A stretch of 40,264 bases of DNA from JBKPNZ01 sp046732895 (GTDB taxonomy: Bacteria > Actinomycetota > Thermoleophilia > Solirubrobacterales > 70-9), in the NCBI GenBank assembly GCA_046732895.1, contig JBKPNZ010000026.1, positions 1 through 40,264 on the forward strand, written 5' to 3'. The position numbers and the translations under genes were made by a program. The number at the start of each line of letters is the position of its first letter. Position 1 is the stretch's first letter. Below are positions 30,804 through 37,789 of the stretch, piece after piece. Below the pieces are notes generated by a model. That model saw only the letters and a program-made list of their open reading frames with translations. It was not told the origin of the DNA and made no database searches.

Positions 30804-31678
30804 CCCAGCAGCTCCTTGGGCATGCCGCCCATGCCGAGCAGGCCCGGTCCCGTGTGCGCGCCGAGCACCGGGCCGATCTCCGAGACGAAGACGGGGTCCA
30901 CGCCGAAGACCTCGCGGCACTGGTCGACCAGGTGGCGCGCCGAATCGTGGTCCTGGATGTGCTGTACCACCCAGCCGTCGGCTCCGGCCTCCTTGCGCTC
31001 ACGGGCGAAGTCGACCATCCGTTCGAAGGCCCGCCTGCGGGTGCGAACGCGCTCGACCGGGGTGATCTCCTCCTCGAGGGTCAGGATCGGCTTCACCTGC
31101 AGCGCCGAGCCGAGCAGCGCCTGCGCGGCGCCGATCCGCCCGCCCTTGCGCAGGTACTCAAGGGTGTCGACCGCGAACCACATCTTGAGCGCCTGACCGG
31201 CTCGCTCGGCGGCCTCCGTCGCGGTCGCTCCGTCGGCGCCGCCCTCGGCCGCGCGCGCGGCCGCGAGCACGATCATCCCCTGCCCGCCGGCGCCGGAATG
31301 ACTGTTGACGACGTGAATCCGCTCGCCGCCCTTCCCTTCGTCGATGAGCCGCTCGCGCGCCTGCAGCGCCGACTCGTACGTACCTGAGATTCCGGCTGCT
31401 ATGTGGACCGACACGATCTCGCGGCCCTCGGCGAGCAGTGGTTCGTACACCTCCGTGAAGTCGCCGACCGACGGCTGCGATGTGGTCGCGCCGCGCTCGC
31501 TCCGCCGCAATCGCTCGTAGAAGCCGGCGTAGTCGGCGACGGCGATGTCGCTCTCGCGCTGCTGCTCGCCCTCGAGGGTGACGTAGAGGCTGACGCGCAG
31601 GATGTCGTGCTGGGCGATGAGCTCCTCCGGCAGATAGGACGTGGAGTCGGTGACCACGGCTGTCTGGGCGGGGCTCAC
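30800..31678 (-). CDS. DegV-family fatty-acid-binding protein
   Basis: A 292-residue DegV protein. The N-terminal motif VVTDSTSYLP, the middle SGTYESALQAR, and the second-domain TLEYLRKGGRIG with QVKPILTLEEE are characteristic. DegV (FakB-like) proteins bind a free fatty acid for phosphorylation by a FakA kinase. No kinase gene is seen here. GTG start. Convergent with the VOC gene by a 4-nt overlap. Confidence 0.92.
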   Translation of the reverse strand: MSPAQTAVVTDSTSYLPEELIAQHDILRVSLYVTLEGEQQRESDIAVADYAGFYERLRRSERGATTSQPSVGDFTEVYEPLLAEGREIVSVHIAAGISGTYESALQARERLIDEGKGGERIHVVNSHSGAGGQGMIVLAAARAAEGGADGATATEAAERAGQALKMWFAVDTLEYLRKGGRIGAAQALLGSALQVKPILTLEEEITPVERVRTRRRAFERMVDFARERKEAGADGWVVQHIQDHDSARHLVDQCREVFGVDPVFVSEIGPVLGAHTGPGLLGMGGMPKELLG

Positions 31679-31717
31679 AGCCGGGCGTTTCTATCAGGTC
31701 GCAGGCGGGCGACTACG

Positions 31718-32059
31718 ATGGCTCCAGTGAGCTCCACCGACGAGCCCCGCATCGTCCTGTACCGGTGCCGGACGCCGACGAACGTGCTGTGTCCCTGCGG
31801 CACCGTCGCTCGGCGGCTCGGCAAGCTCAGCATCGAGTACCGGACCAAGCGGGTGCCGTACAAGAAGGCCGCCCGCCCGGAGATCGAAGAACTGACCCGC
31901 CAGCGCCGCGTGCCCGTGCTGGTCGACGGCGACGAGGTCGTGCACGATTCGCGGCGGATCGTCCAATACCTGGATTGGCGCTTCGGCGATGAGGCGGAGA
32001 GGCCTGCGCCGAAGAAGCGGGACCGCAAGCGGCGCAAGCGGGCTGCAAGCGGGGTGTGA
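31718..32059 (+). CDS. Glutathione S-transferase N-terminal-like (thioredoxin-fold) protein
   Basis: A 113-residue protein with only the thioredoxin-fold half of a GST. The N-terminal strand IVLYRC leads to CPCG (Cys25, Cys27), the cis-proline motif is RVPVLVDGDEVV, and the end of the fold is DSRRIVQYLDWRF. A basic tail (KKRDRKRRKR) replaces the helical GST domain. Probably a glutaredoxin-like redox or Fe-S-related protein. ATG at 31718; the upstream open frame is antisense to DegV. Confidence 0.75.
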   Translation: MAPVSSTDEPRIVLYRCRTPTNVLCPCGTVARRLGKLSIEYRTKRVPYKKAARPEIEELTRQRRVPVLVDGDEVVHDSRRIVQYLDWRFGDEAERPAPKKRDRKRRKRAASGV

Positions 32060-32065
32060 CGGTGA

Positions 32066-32111
32066 GGTGCTTAGCACCGAAACTGGCATGTCAGGCGGCG
32101 AAGCCGCCGCA
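32066..32111 (+). repeat. Two-hairpin repeat, copy B
   Basis: Hairpin 1 is GGTGC-TTA-GCACC (32066-32078). The linker GCATGTCA leads to hairpin 2 GGCGGC-GAA-GCCGCC (32094-32108), identical to copy A, but the GCAAGTGATT tail is lost after GCA. Lies between the GST-like gene and the A-type carrier gene, just before the latter's TATACAAT promoter element. Confidence 0.8.
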
Positions 32112-32153
32112 CTAGGCGGGGCTTCGCCGGTACGCGCCTATACAATGTGAAGC

Positions 32154-32531
32154 ATGGATACGCCTGAGTCGGCCGTCGCTCTCAGCGACAAGGCCGCTTC
32201 GAAGATCAAGGAGCTCCTAGCCGGCAACGAGGAAGCCGCCGGCCAGGCGCTGCGCGTCGCAGTGCGCGGAGGCGGTTGCTCGGGCTTCCAGTACGCCCTT
32301 GCGCTCGACCAGCCAAAGGACGATGACCACGTCTTCGAGCACCAGGGCGTCGCCGTGATCGTCGACAAGGTGAGCATGCAGTTCGTCTTCGGTTCCGAGG
32401 TCGACTACGTCGACGGCCTCCAGGGAGCCGGCTTCACGGTCAACAACCCGAACGTCGTGGCCGCGTGCGGCTGCGGCTCCTCCTTCCAGGTGAAGGAAGA
32501 CGCGGCCGAGCAGGCCGCCGCGACGGTCTAG
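32154..32531 (+). CDS. erpA: A-type iron-sulfur cluster carrier (ErpA/IscA-like)
   Basis: A 125-residue A-type carrier that should receive and pass on Fe-S clusters to apoproteins. The three cluster-binding cysteines are present: Cys42 (GGCSGFQY), Cys105 and Cys107 (AACGCGSSF). The ATG follows a TATACAAT -10-like box and a short leader. It is convergent to a membrane HTH gene and near CGFS glutaredoxin and BolA genes, which points to a local Fe-S maintenance group. ErpA versus IscA cannot be told apart by sequence alone. Confidence 0.9.
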   Translation: MDTPESAVALSDKAASKIKELLAGNEEAAGQALRVAVRGGGCSGFQYALALDQPKDDDHVFEHQGVAVIVDKVSMQFVFGSEVDYVDGLQGAGFTVNNPNVVAACGCGSSFQVKEDAAEQAAATV

Positions 32532-32543
32532 CGCGCGGAACCC

Positions 32544-32852
32544 CTAGCCGATCGTCCAGTCGTCGATCTCGTCGCGCCGGAAGCGGTATGCCTGCGGGTC
32601 GGCTCGGTTGCCGCCCGAGATCACGAAGAACGGCACCGCGCGGCGCTCCACGAGCGCCATCACCTCGGCCGGGCGCACTTGGAGCTCTCGCGCCAGCTCG
32701 TCCACGGTCAGCCAGCGCTCGTCGGGCAGGTCGAACTCCGGAGCGGGCAGGACTCGCACGGGGTCGCGGCGGGCGCCGCCGAGGGCGCCGGTCAGCACGA
32801 TGACGGTCGCGGCGAAGGCCGCGACTGCGATGGCGGCGACGACGATGTCCAC
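32544..32852 (-). CDS. Membrane-anchored helix-turn-helix protein
   Basis: A 102-residue protein with one N-terminal transmembrane helix (IVVAAIAVAAFAATVIVLTGAL) and a cytoplasmic excisionase/MerR-like helix-turn-helix (WLTVDELARELQVRPAEVMALVERRAVP, then YRFRRDEIDDWTIG). The HTH end resembles the DNA-binding domains of excisionase-type proteins. GTG start at 32852. A membrane-tethered DNA-binding protein; role unknown. Confidence 0.7.
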   Translation of the reverse strand: MDIVVAAIAVAAFAATVIVLTGALGGARRDPVRVLPAPEFDLPDERWLTVDELARELQVRPAEVMALVERRAVPFFVISGGNRADPQAYRFRRDEIDDWTIG

Positions 32853-32949
32853 GTACCCAGCCTAGGGGGAGCGCCCCAGGCGCCGACATCGAGTGTCGAT
32901 TCTGTCGCTCTCAGGCCGACGGAGTCGACACGCGGCGCGGACTGCGGGC

Positions 32950-33351
32950 TCAGCCGAGCTGCATCGGCGGGCTCTGCTGCGGCCCGCCCGGGACGAGGCG
33001 CTCGGGCTCGGGTGCCTGTGGGTCCTCGGGCTGCTCGACTCCCACCAGCTCGGCCAGCTCGCCCGAGTCGAACATCTCCTCGACGATGTCGCAGCCGCCG
33101 ACCAGCTCGCCCTTGACGTAGAGCTGCGGGAACGTGCGCCAGTCCGAGATCTCGCCGGTCGCCTCGCGCAGCGGACCGAGCGCGGGGAGGACGTCCACGG
33201 CGCCGTACTCGACGCCAAGCTGCTCGAGGACGCCGACGACGCGCATCGAGAACCCGCATTGCGGCGCCTCGGGCGTCCCCTTCATGAAGAGGAGCACCTC
33301 GTTGCCCTTGATGATGTCCTCGACCTGGGTCTTGAACTGCGGATCCACCAT
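32950..33351 (-). CDS. grxD: Monothiol glutaredoxin, CGFS type (Grx4 family)
   Basis: A 133-residue CGFS glutaredoxin. Lys24, the active CGFS motif (Cys32 in QCGFSM), WRTFPQLY with the cis-proline, and GGCDI mark the glutathione/Fe-S site. A short Pro/Gln-rich tail follows the domain. These proteins bind a [2Fe-2S] cluster in a homodimer or with BolA and deliver it to targets. Directly downstream of bolA on the same strand, so they probably form a complex. GAGGTA upstream of the ATG. Confidence 0.92.
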   Translation of the reverse strand: MVDPQFKTQVEDIIKGNEVLLFMKGTPEAPQCGFSMRVVGVLEQLGVEYGAVDVLPALGPLREATGEISDWRTFPQLYVKGELVGGCDIVEEMFDSGELAELVGVEQPEDPQAPEPERLVPGGPQQSPPMQLG

Positions 33352-33380
33352 TACCTCACCTTAGCGAGTCGGCTCGGCGG

Positions 33381-33617
33381 CTATTCCGGAACGGAGGCGG
33401 TTACCGAGAGGGCGTGGATAGTGCCGTCGTCCATCAGATGCTGCACGGGCCGCTTCACCATGCGGTGCTGCTCAACTCGGCTGTGCCCCGCGAACTGCGG
33501 GGCCCGAACGACCGCCCGGAGGTGATCACCACCGCCCTCATCGACGACCTCAACCTCCGCGCCGGGCAGGGCGTCGGCGATGAGGCGCTGGATCTCGGCG
33601 AGGTCGGCCACCGTCAC
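33381..33617 (-). CDS. bolA: BolA-family protein
   Basis: A 78-residue BolA. The class signature is visible: VEVVDEGGGDHLRAVV, then FAGHSRVEQHRMVKRPVQHL with the cluster-ligand histidine region, and the C-terminal IHALS. The GTG at 33615-33617 overlaps the FprA stop (GTGA). BolA with a CGFS glutaredoxin handles [2Fe-2S] clusters; both genes being adjacent supports that role. A longer frame extends upstream but is antisense or shadow of fprA. Confidence 0.88.
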   Translation of the reverse strand: MTVADLAEIQRLIADALPGAEVEVVDEGGGDHLRAVVRAPQFAGHSRVEQHRMVKRPVQHLMDDGTIHALSVTASVPE

Positions 33618-35056
33618 TCGGCCGTGACCGGCTGCGCCGAGCGCGACGCCTCCACCATCTCCTCGATCCGGCAGAACTTCACCCGCGGACGACCGAGCGG
33701 CTCGCCCCTCGACTTCTCGGCGGCGTCGATCGCCTCCCAGCCCTGATAGCTGACAACGGCATCGGGCTTGCGCTCGGCCAGGAGCTCCTCGATCGAGGCC
33801 GCGGCGGCTTCCGCGGGTTCGGGAATCCGGTCCGCCGCAAGGTCCTCGAACAGGTGGTCGATCGTCTCCTGGGCGTCCTTCTTGTTGGTCCCGATGACCC
33901 CGCTGGGCCCCCGCTTGATCCAGCCAACGACGTACTGGCCCTCGACCTGGGCACCCTCCTCGTCGAGGACACGGCCGCCCTCGTTGCGGATCACGCCGCG
34001 ATCTGAGTCGAACGGGATTCCCTCGAGCGGGATTCCCTTGTAGCCGATCGAGCGAAACACGAGGCCGCACTCGATCTTCTCGCGCTCGCCCGTGTCGACG
34101 GCGCGCACGCGGCCCGCGTCGTCCTTATGGAGCTCGTTGCGGCCGACGATGATCCGCTCGACCCTGCCGTCGCCCTGGATCTCGACGGGCGAGCTCAGGA
34201 ACCGCAGGACGATCCGGCGCCGCTTGCCCTCCGGCTCACGCTGGGAGAACTCGGTGAAGATGTCGACGTTCTTGCGTGCCGTCATGTCGGCCTCGTCCGA
34301 TTCGAGATACGCGCGGCTCAGCTCGTCGAGCTCGCAGTCGGCCGGATCGACGAAGACGTCGGCGTCGACCATTTCGCCGAGCTCCCGGACCTCGGGATTC
34401 GTGAAGGCGGCCTGCGCGGGACCGCGGCGGCCGAGCACGACGATCTCGCGGATACCGCTGTCCGCCATCGGGCCGATCGCGTGATCCGCCGTATCGGTCT
34501 CCTCCAGCTCCGCCCTGGTGAGAGCGAGCATGCGGGCCACGTCGGCGGCGACGTTGCCGTTGCCGATCACGACCACGCGCTCGCAGGCGAGATCGAACTC
34601 GTGGTCGGCGAAGTCGGGATGCGCGTTGTACCAGGCGACGAACTCAGTCGCGGCGTGGCTGCCGGGCAGGTTCTCGCCCGGGATGCCGAGTTGGCGGTCG
34701 GTCGAGCTGCCGTATGCATAGACCACGGCGTGGTAGCGCTCGGCGAGCTCGGCGGCGCTCACGTCGCGCCCGACCTCGACGTTGCCGAAGAAGCGAAAGC
34801 CCTCGCTCGCCGCCGTCTTCTCGTAGCGGCGAATCACGTTCTTGATCTTCGGGTGGTCGGGGGCGACCCCGGCCCGCACGAGCCCGAAGGGTGTCGGCAG
34901 GCGATCGAGCATGTCGACCTCGACGGCGACGTCGTCCTTCGCGAACAGCGACTCGGCGGCGTAGAAGCCGGCCGGGCCAGAGCCCACGATTGCGACGCGG
35001 AGCGGGTTGTCGGGTGTGCCGAGGGCGGCCATGAGTCGCGGAAGGGTACCGGTCAT
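33614..35056 (-). CDS. fprA: FprA-type NADPH-ferredoxin reductase
   Basis: A 480-residue flavoprotein of the adrenodoxin-reductase type, strongly like mycobacterial FprA. It moves electrons from NADPH through FAD to ferredoxin. FAD motif VAIVGSGPAGFYAAE; LVRAGVAPDHPKIK; NADPH motif VVIGNGNVAADVAR; C-terminal GWIKRGPSGVIGTNKKDAQ. ATG at 35056 (MTGTLPRL) is used because the stretch further upstream is a repeat; ATG 35032 is an equally good choice and no ribosome-binding site decides. Overlaps bolA by 4 nt, linking electron supply to Fe-S handling. Confidence 0.93.
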   Translation of the reverse strand: MTGTLPRLMAALGTPDNPLRVAIVGSGPAGFYAAESLFAKDDVAVEVDMLDRLPTPFGLVRAGVAPDHPKIKNVIRRYEKTAASEGFRFFGNVEVGRDVSAAELAERYHAVVYAYGSSTDRQLGIPGENLPGSHAATEFVAWYNAHPDFADHEFDLACERVVVIGNGNVAADVARMLALTRAELEETDTADHAIGPMADSGIREIVVLGRRGPAQAAFTNPEVRELGEMVDADVFVDPADCELDELSRAYLESDEADMTARKNVDIFTEFSQREPEGKRRRIVLRFLSSPVEIQGDGRVERIIVGRNELHKDDAGRVRAVDTGEREKIECGLVFRSIGYKGIPLEGIPFDSDRGVIRNEGGRVLDEEGAQVEGQYVVGWIKRGPSGVIGTNKKDAQETIDHLFEDLAADRIPEPAEAAAASIEELLAERKPDAVVSYQGWEAIDAAEKSRGEPLGRPRVKFCRIEEMVEASRSAQPVTAE

Positions 35057-35065
35057 TCTGGGCCA

Positions 35066-35123
35066 AGACACGAAGTGTCTCTGCAGCAGCATGTAAGGCG
35101 GGCGGAGCCCGCCGCAAGTGATT
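35066..35123 (+). repeat. Two-hairpin repeat, copy C
   Basis: Hairpin 1 is AGACAC-GAA-GTGTCT (35066-35080), hairpin 2 GGCGGGC-GGA-GCCCGCC (35097-35113), then tail GCAAGTGATT (35114-35123); GCATGTAA joins them. The stems differ from copies A and B but still pair fully. Between fprA and hemQ, in the orientation opposite to those genes. Confidence 0.8.
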
Positions 35124-35128
35124 GCCAG

Positions 35129-35836
35129 TTAGGCGATTGCCGGTTCGGAGCGCGCCGTCGCGGCCCCGTCGAGCGCGTCGAGTGCGCGCGCCACCGACAT
35201 CGACACGCACGTGAAGATCGGGGTGTCACGCAGCGTGTAGGCGCTCGACTCCGATGCCCGGAGCTCCTGAACGAGGTCGAGGAACCTGCCCGGCTCGTCG
35301 CCTTCGAACGAGACGACGAACTCCTGATCGTCGATGCCGAACGAGTACGAGGTGTTGATCGTGATCTCCGGGTAGCGGCGGCCGATCTCGATGTGCTGGT
35401 TCATGATGCGCCGACGCTCGTCGAGCGGCAGCTGGTACCACTCCCGCTTCTTGTCGAGCGGGTAGACGAAGAGGTACTTGCGCTCCGACGTGCAGATCTC
35501 GGGCCGCGCCTCGGATTCCGAGTAGGGCGAGCGCTTCGTCATCGCGAGGTAGGAGTGGGGGATGTGCGCCCACCGCGCCAGGCCGCTCTGAGCGAGGACG
35601 ACGTGGAAGGTGTGGATCTCCTCGAGCACCGGGCTCTGGGAGAGGAGCAGGAGGTCGACGTCGCCGCGCGTCCCGACCGTGGAGTAGGCACGCAGCGAGC
35701 GATCCTCGGCGAAGTCCTCGCAGGCGGCGAGGAACTCGCGTTTATCCTGCGCCCGCGCCTCGGCATCGCGGCGCTGCCACGCAGGGTCGAGCTTGAAGAA
35801 GGTGAACTTGGCGAAGGTGCGATCCAGATCCGCCAT
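35129..35836 (-). CDS. hemQ: Coproheme decarboxylase HemQ (chlorite dismutase fold)
   Basis: A 235-residue HemQ/ChdC. In the coproporphyrin-dependent heme pathway of Gram-positive bacteria it converts coproheme to heme b with peroxide. The catalytic tyrosine Tyr125 (FVYPLDKKREWY) and proximal heme ligand His148 (IMNQHIEIGRR) are visible, as is the C-terminal DTPIFTC motif. I start at ATG 35836 (MADLDRTFAKF); ATG 35845 is possible. The start region overlaps the divergent membrane protein start, so the two 5' ends are antisense. Confidence 0.9.
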   Translation of the reverse strand: MADLDRTFAKFTFFKLDPAWQRRDAEARAQDKREFLAACEDFAEDRSLRAYSTVGTRGDVDLLLLSQSPVLEEIHTFHVVLAQSGLARWAHIPHSYLAMTKRSPYSESEARPEICTSERKYLFVYPLDKKREWYQLPLDERRRIMNQHIEIGRRYPEITINTSYSFGIDDQEFVVSFEGDEPGRFLDLVQELRASESSAYTLRDTPIFTCVSMSVARALDALDGAATARSEPAIA

Positions 35837-37685
35837 CGCAGTCATTGTCGCATCGCTGCTCCTGCTCGGTGGGGCGCAGCCGGCGCTTGCGAGCGAACCG
35901 GCCGTGACGATCGCGATCGTTCCCCATGGAACGCCCCCGCGCGAGCTGGCCGCCGTACCCGGCATGTCGCCGGGGCTGCTGAGCGCGGGAATCGGCCGGG
36001 TTCCCCCGAATCAGACCTATCTGGACATCACCCAGGGGAATCGCACTTCGGAGTCGCTGTACGACGGCGAGCTCCCGCACTTGGTCCGGGGGGTCGACGG
36101 AATCGAGCCGGATGCCTGGCGCCGCGTCGAGGAGCGCGCCGACTCCGCGCCGGCGCAGATCGTGCCCGGCCTCCTCGCGTCCACGCTCGAGCAGGCCGGA
36201 GTTGCGGTCGGCGCCGATGCGCGGGCGGGCGCGGCGACGGTCCTGGCGGCCGACCGCGCCGGGCACATCGACTTCGTCCGGCCAGAGGGGTGCTCGCAGG
36301 GATCCTGCCCGGGCGTGCTCGTCGAGAACGCGTCGCGCACACAACTGCGCTCGCTTGCGGCCGGGCTGCGGGGCGACGATCTGCTCATCGCCATCGAACG
36401 CCCGCCGCCGAGCTTCAGGACCCTCGCGGTCGCCGTGGGCGGGAGCGGATTCGAGGGCCTGCTCACGTCGGGGAGCACCCGTACGCGGGGACTCGTGACC
36501 ACGACCGACCTGGCGCCGACCATCCTGGACCGGCTCGGGATCTCCATCCCCGACGAGATGAACGGACAGGAGATCACGACTGAGGGCAGCGTGGACGCCG
36601 GCCTGCTCACCGACCTCGAGCGGCGGTTGCGGGTGACGGGAGAGCGACGCGAGCCTGTGATCGGCGTCAACCTGCTGATCTGGGTGGCGCTCACCGGACT
36701 CGCCGCATTGGTCTGGGGACGGCGCGCGGCGCGGGTCGCCCTCCCGTTGCTGGCGCTCTCTGCGGTCTACCTTCCTCTCGTCCTTCTTGGGACGGCGGCG
36801 CTCGAGCCCTCCCTGCTGGCCGAGCGCCTGATCGCGGGACTGGGCTCGCCTGCGCTCGCGGCGCTGACGCTGGCGCTCGTGCCCGGGTGGTGGGCGCTGG
36901 CCGTGGCCTGCGCCGCCACGGTTCTGGGCTACGGCATCGACGTCATGGCCGGCTCGGCGCTCACGCCGCTCTCGCTCCCGGGGCCGAACCCGGCCTCGGG
37001 CTCGCGCTTCTTCGGGATCGGGAACGAGATCGAGGCCACGGTGGCGGCCCTCGTGCCCATCGGAACGGGCGCTGCGCTCGCCGCCCGTGCCTCCACGCGC
37101 GACGGGGGTCGCCCCGCAGCCCTCGGCTTCCTGGCCGCAGGGCTCGCCGCCGCGGCCATCTTCGCCATCGGGCGCTTCGGCGCGGACGTCGGCGCCGCAA
37201 TCGTCCTGCCGGCCGGGGCGGCCGTGGCCGCCGCCGTCTGCCTCGGCTCCCGTCGTGGCCTCGTGCTTGCACTGGTCCTCCCGATCGCCTGCATCGCCGT
37301 CCTCGTCGTGGCGGACCTGGTCCTCGGCGGTGGTGCGCACCTGACGCGCTCGCTCCTCGACGCCGGTGGGTTCAGCGAGCTGGGCGATGTCTTCCAGCGC
37401 AGGATCGAGCTCGCCGGGCTCAGCTTCACCAAGACCGCGAACATCCCCTTACTCGTCCTCGCGCTGATCGTGATCTTCCTCGGCATTCGCCACGGCGACA
37501 CCGTCCGCGGCTGGTTCCTGGACCGTGCGGCGCTGGCCGGATTCCTCGGCTGCTGTGCGGCAACCCTCATCGGGACCGCGTCGAACGACTCAGGCGTGAT
37601 CATCCTCATCCTCGGCACTGCCTACGCAGCGCTGGGAGCCGGATTCGCATGGGCGCTCTCTGTCAACGGGCACGGCCTGCGCTAA
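35814..37685 (+). CDS. Phosphatase-like polytopic membrane protein
   Basis: A 623-residue protein. A signal-like N-terminus (VRSRSAIAVIVASLLLLGG to about residue 27) precedes an extracytoplasmic domain (about 30-285) with TTTDLAPTILDRLGISIPDEMNG, the C-terminal motif of alkaline-phosphatase-superfamily enzymes. About ten transmembrane helices follow. The usual N-terminal metal-binding Asp of that superfamily is not evident, so activity is doubtful. GTG at 35814 is my start; TTG at 35793 would overlap hemQ more. It precedes the glycosyltransferase-flippase fusion, so it may act in envelope glycan assembly. Confidence 0.7.
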   Translation, partial: KVRSRSAIAVIVASLLLLGGAQPALASEPAVTIAIVPHGTPPRELAAVPGMSPGLLSAGIGRVPPNQTYLDITQGNRTSESLYDGELPHLVRGVDGIEPDAWRRVEERADSAPAQIVPGLLASTLEQAGVAVGADARAGAATVLAADRAGHIDFVRPEGCSQGSCPGVLVENASRTQLRSLAAGLRGDDLLIAIERPPPSFRTLAVAVGGSGFEGLLTSGSTRTRGLVTTTDLAPTILDRLGISIPDEMNGQEITTEGSVDAGLLTDLERRLRVTGERREPVIGVNLLIWVALTGLAALVWGRRAARVALPLLALSAVYLPLVLLGTAALEPSLLAERLIAGLGSPALAALTLALVPGWWALAVACAATVLGYGIDVMAGSALTPLSLPGPNPASGSRFFGIGNEIEATVAALVPIGTGAALAARASTRDGGRPAALGFLAAGLAAAAIFAIGRFGADVGAAIVLPAGAAVAAAVCLGSRRGLVLALVLPIACIAVLVVADLVLGGGAHLTRSLLDAGGFSELGDVFQRRIELAGLSFTKTANIPLLVLALIVIFLGIRHGDTVRGWFLDRAALAGFLGCCAATLIGTASNDSGVIILILGTAYAALGAGFAWALSVNGHGLR

Positions 37686-37789
37686 CCTGACCCTGCGCTC
37701 CGGTTCGAGCTCCTGAGGCCGCGCGTGCCCGATTTCGGGAGGGGACCACCACCGCGGCTGGGGCCACCTCGTCCGCCGTCGCACCGCCC

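Noticed and set aside
29640..35123. A CRISPR array
   Set aside because: Three dispersed copies separated by genes, with no regular spacers and no cas genes.
34127..36583. Very long + strand open frame (818 codons)
   Set aside because: It is antisense to fprA and hemQ and then crosses the membrane-protein gene out of frame. The protein is low-complexity and rich in Arg, Asp and Gly, as expected when a GC-rich gene is read in a shadow frame.
35742..37340. - strand open frame of 532 codons
   Set aside because: Antisense to the phosphatase-like membrane protein, which has a signal peptide and clear helices. Composition is typical of a shadow frame.
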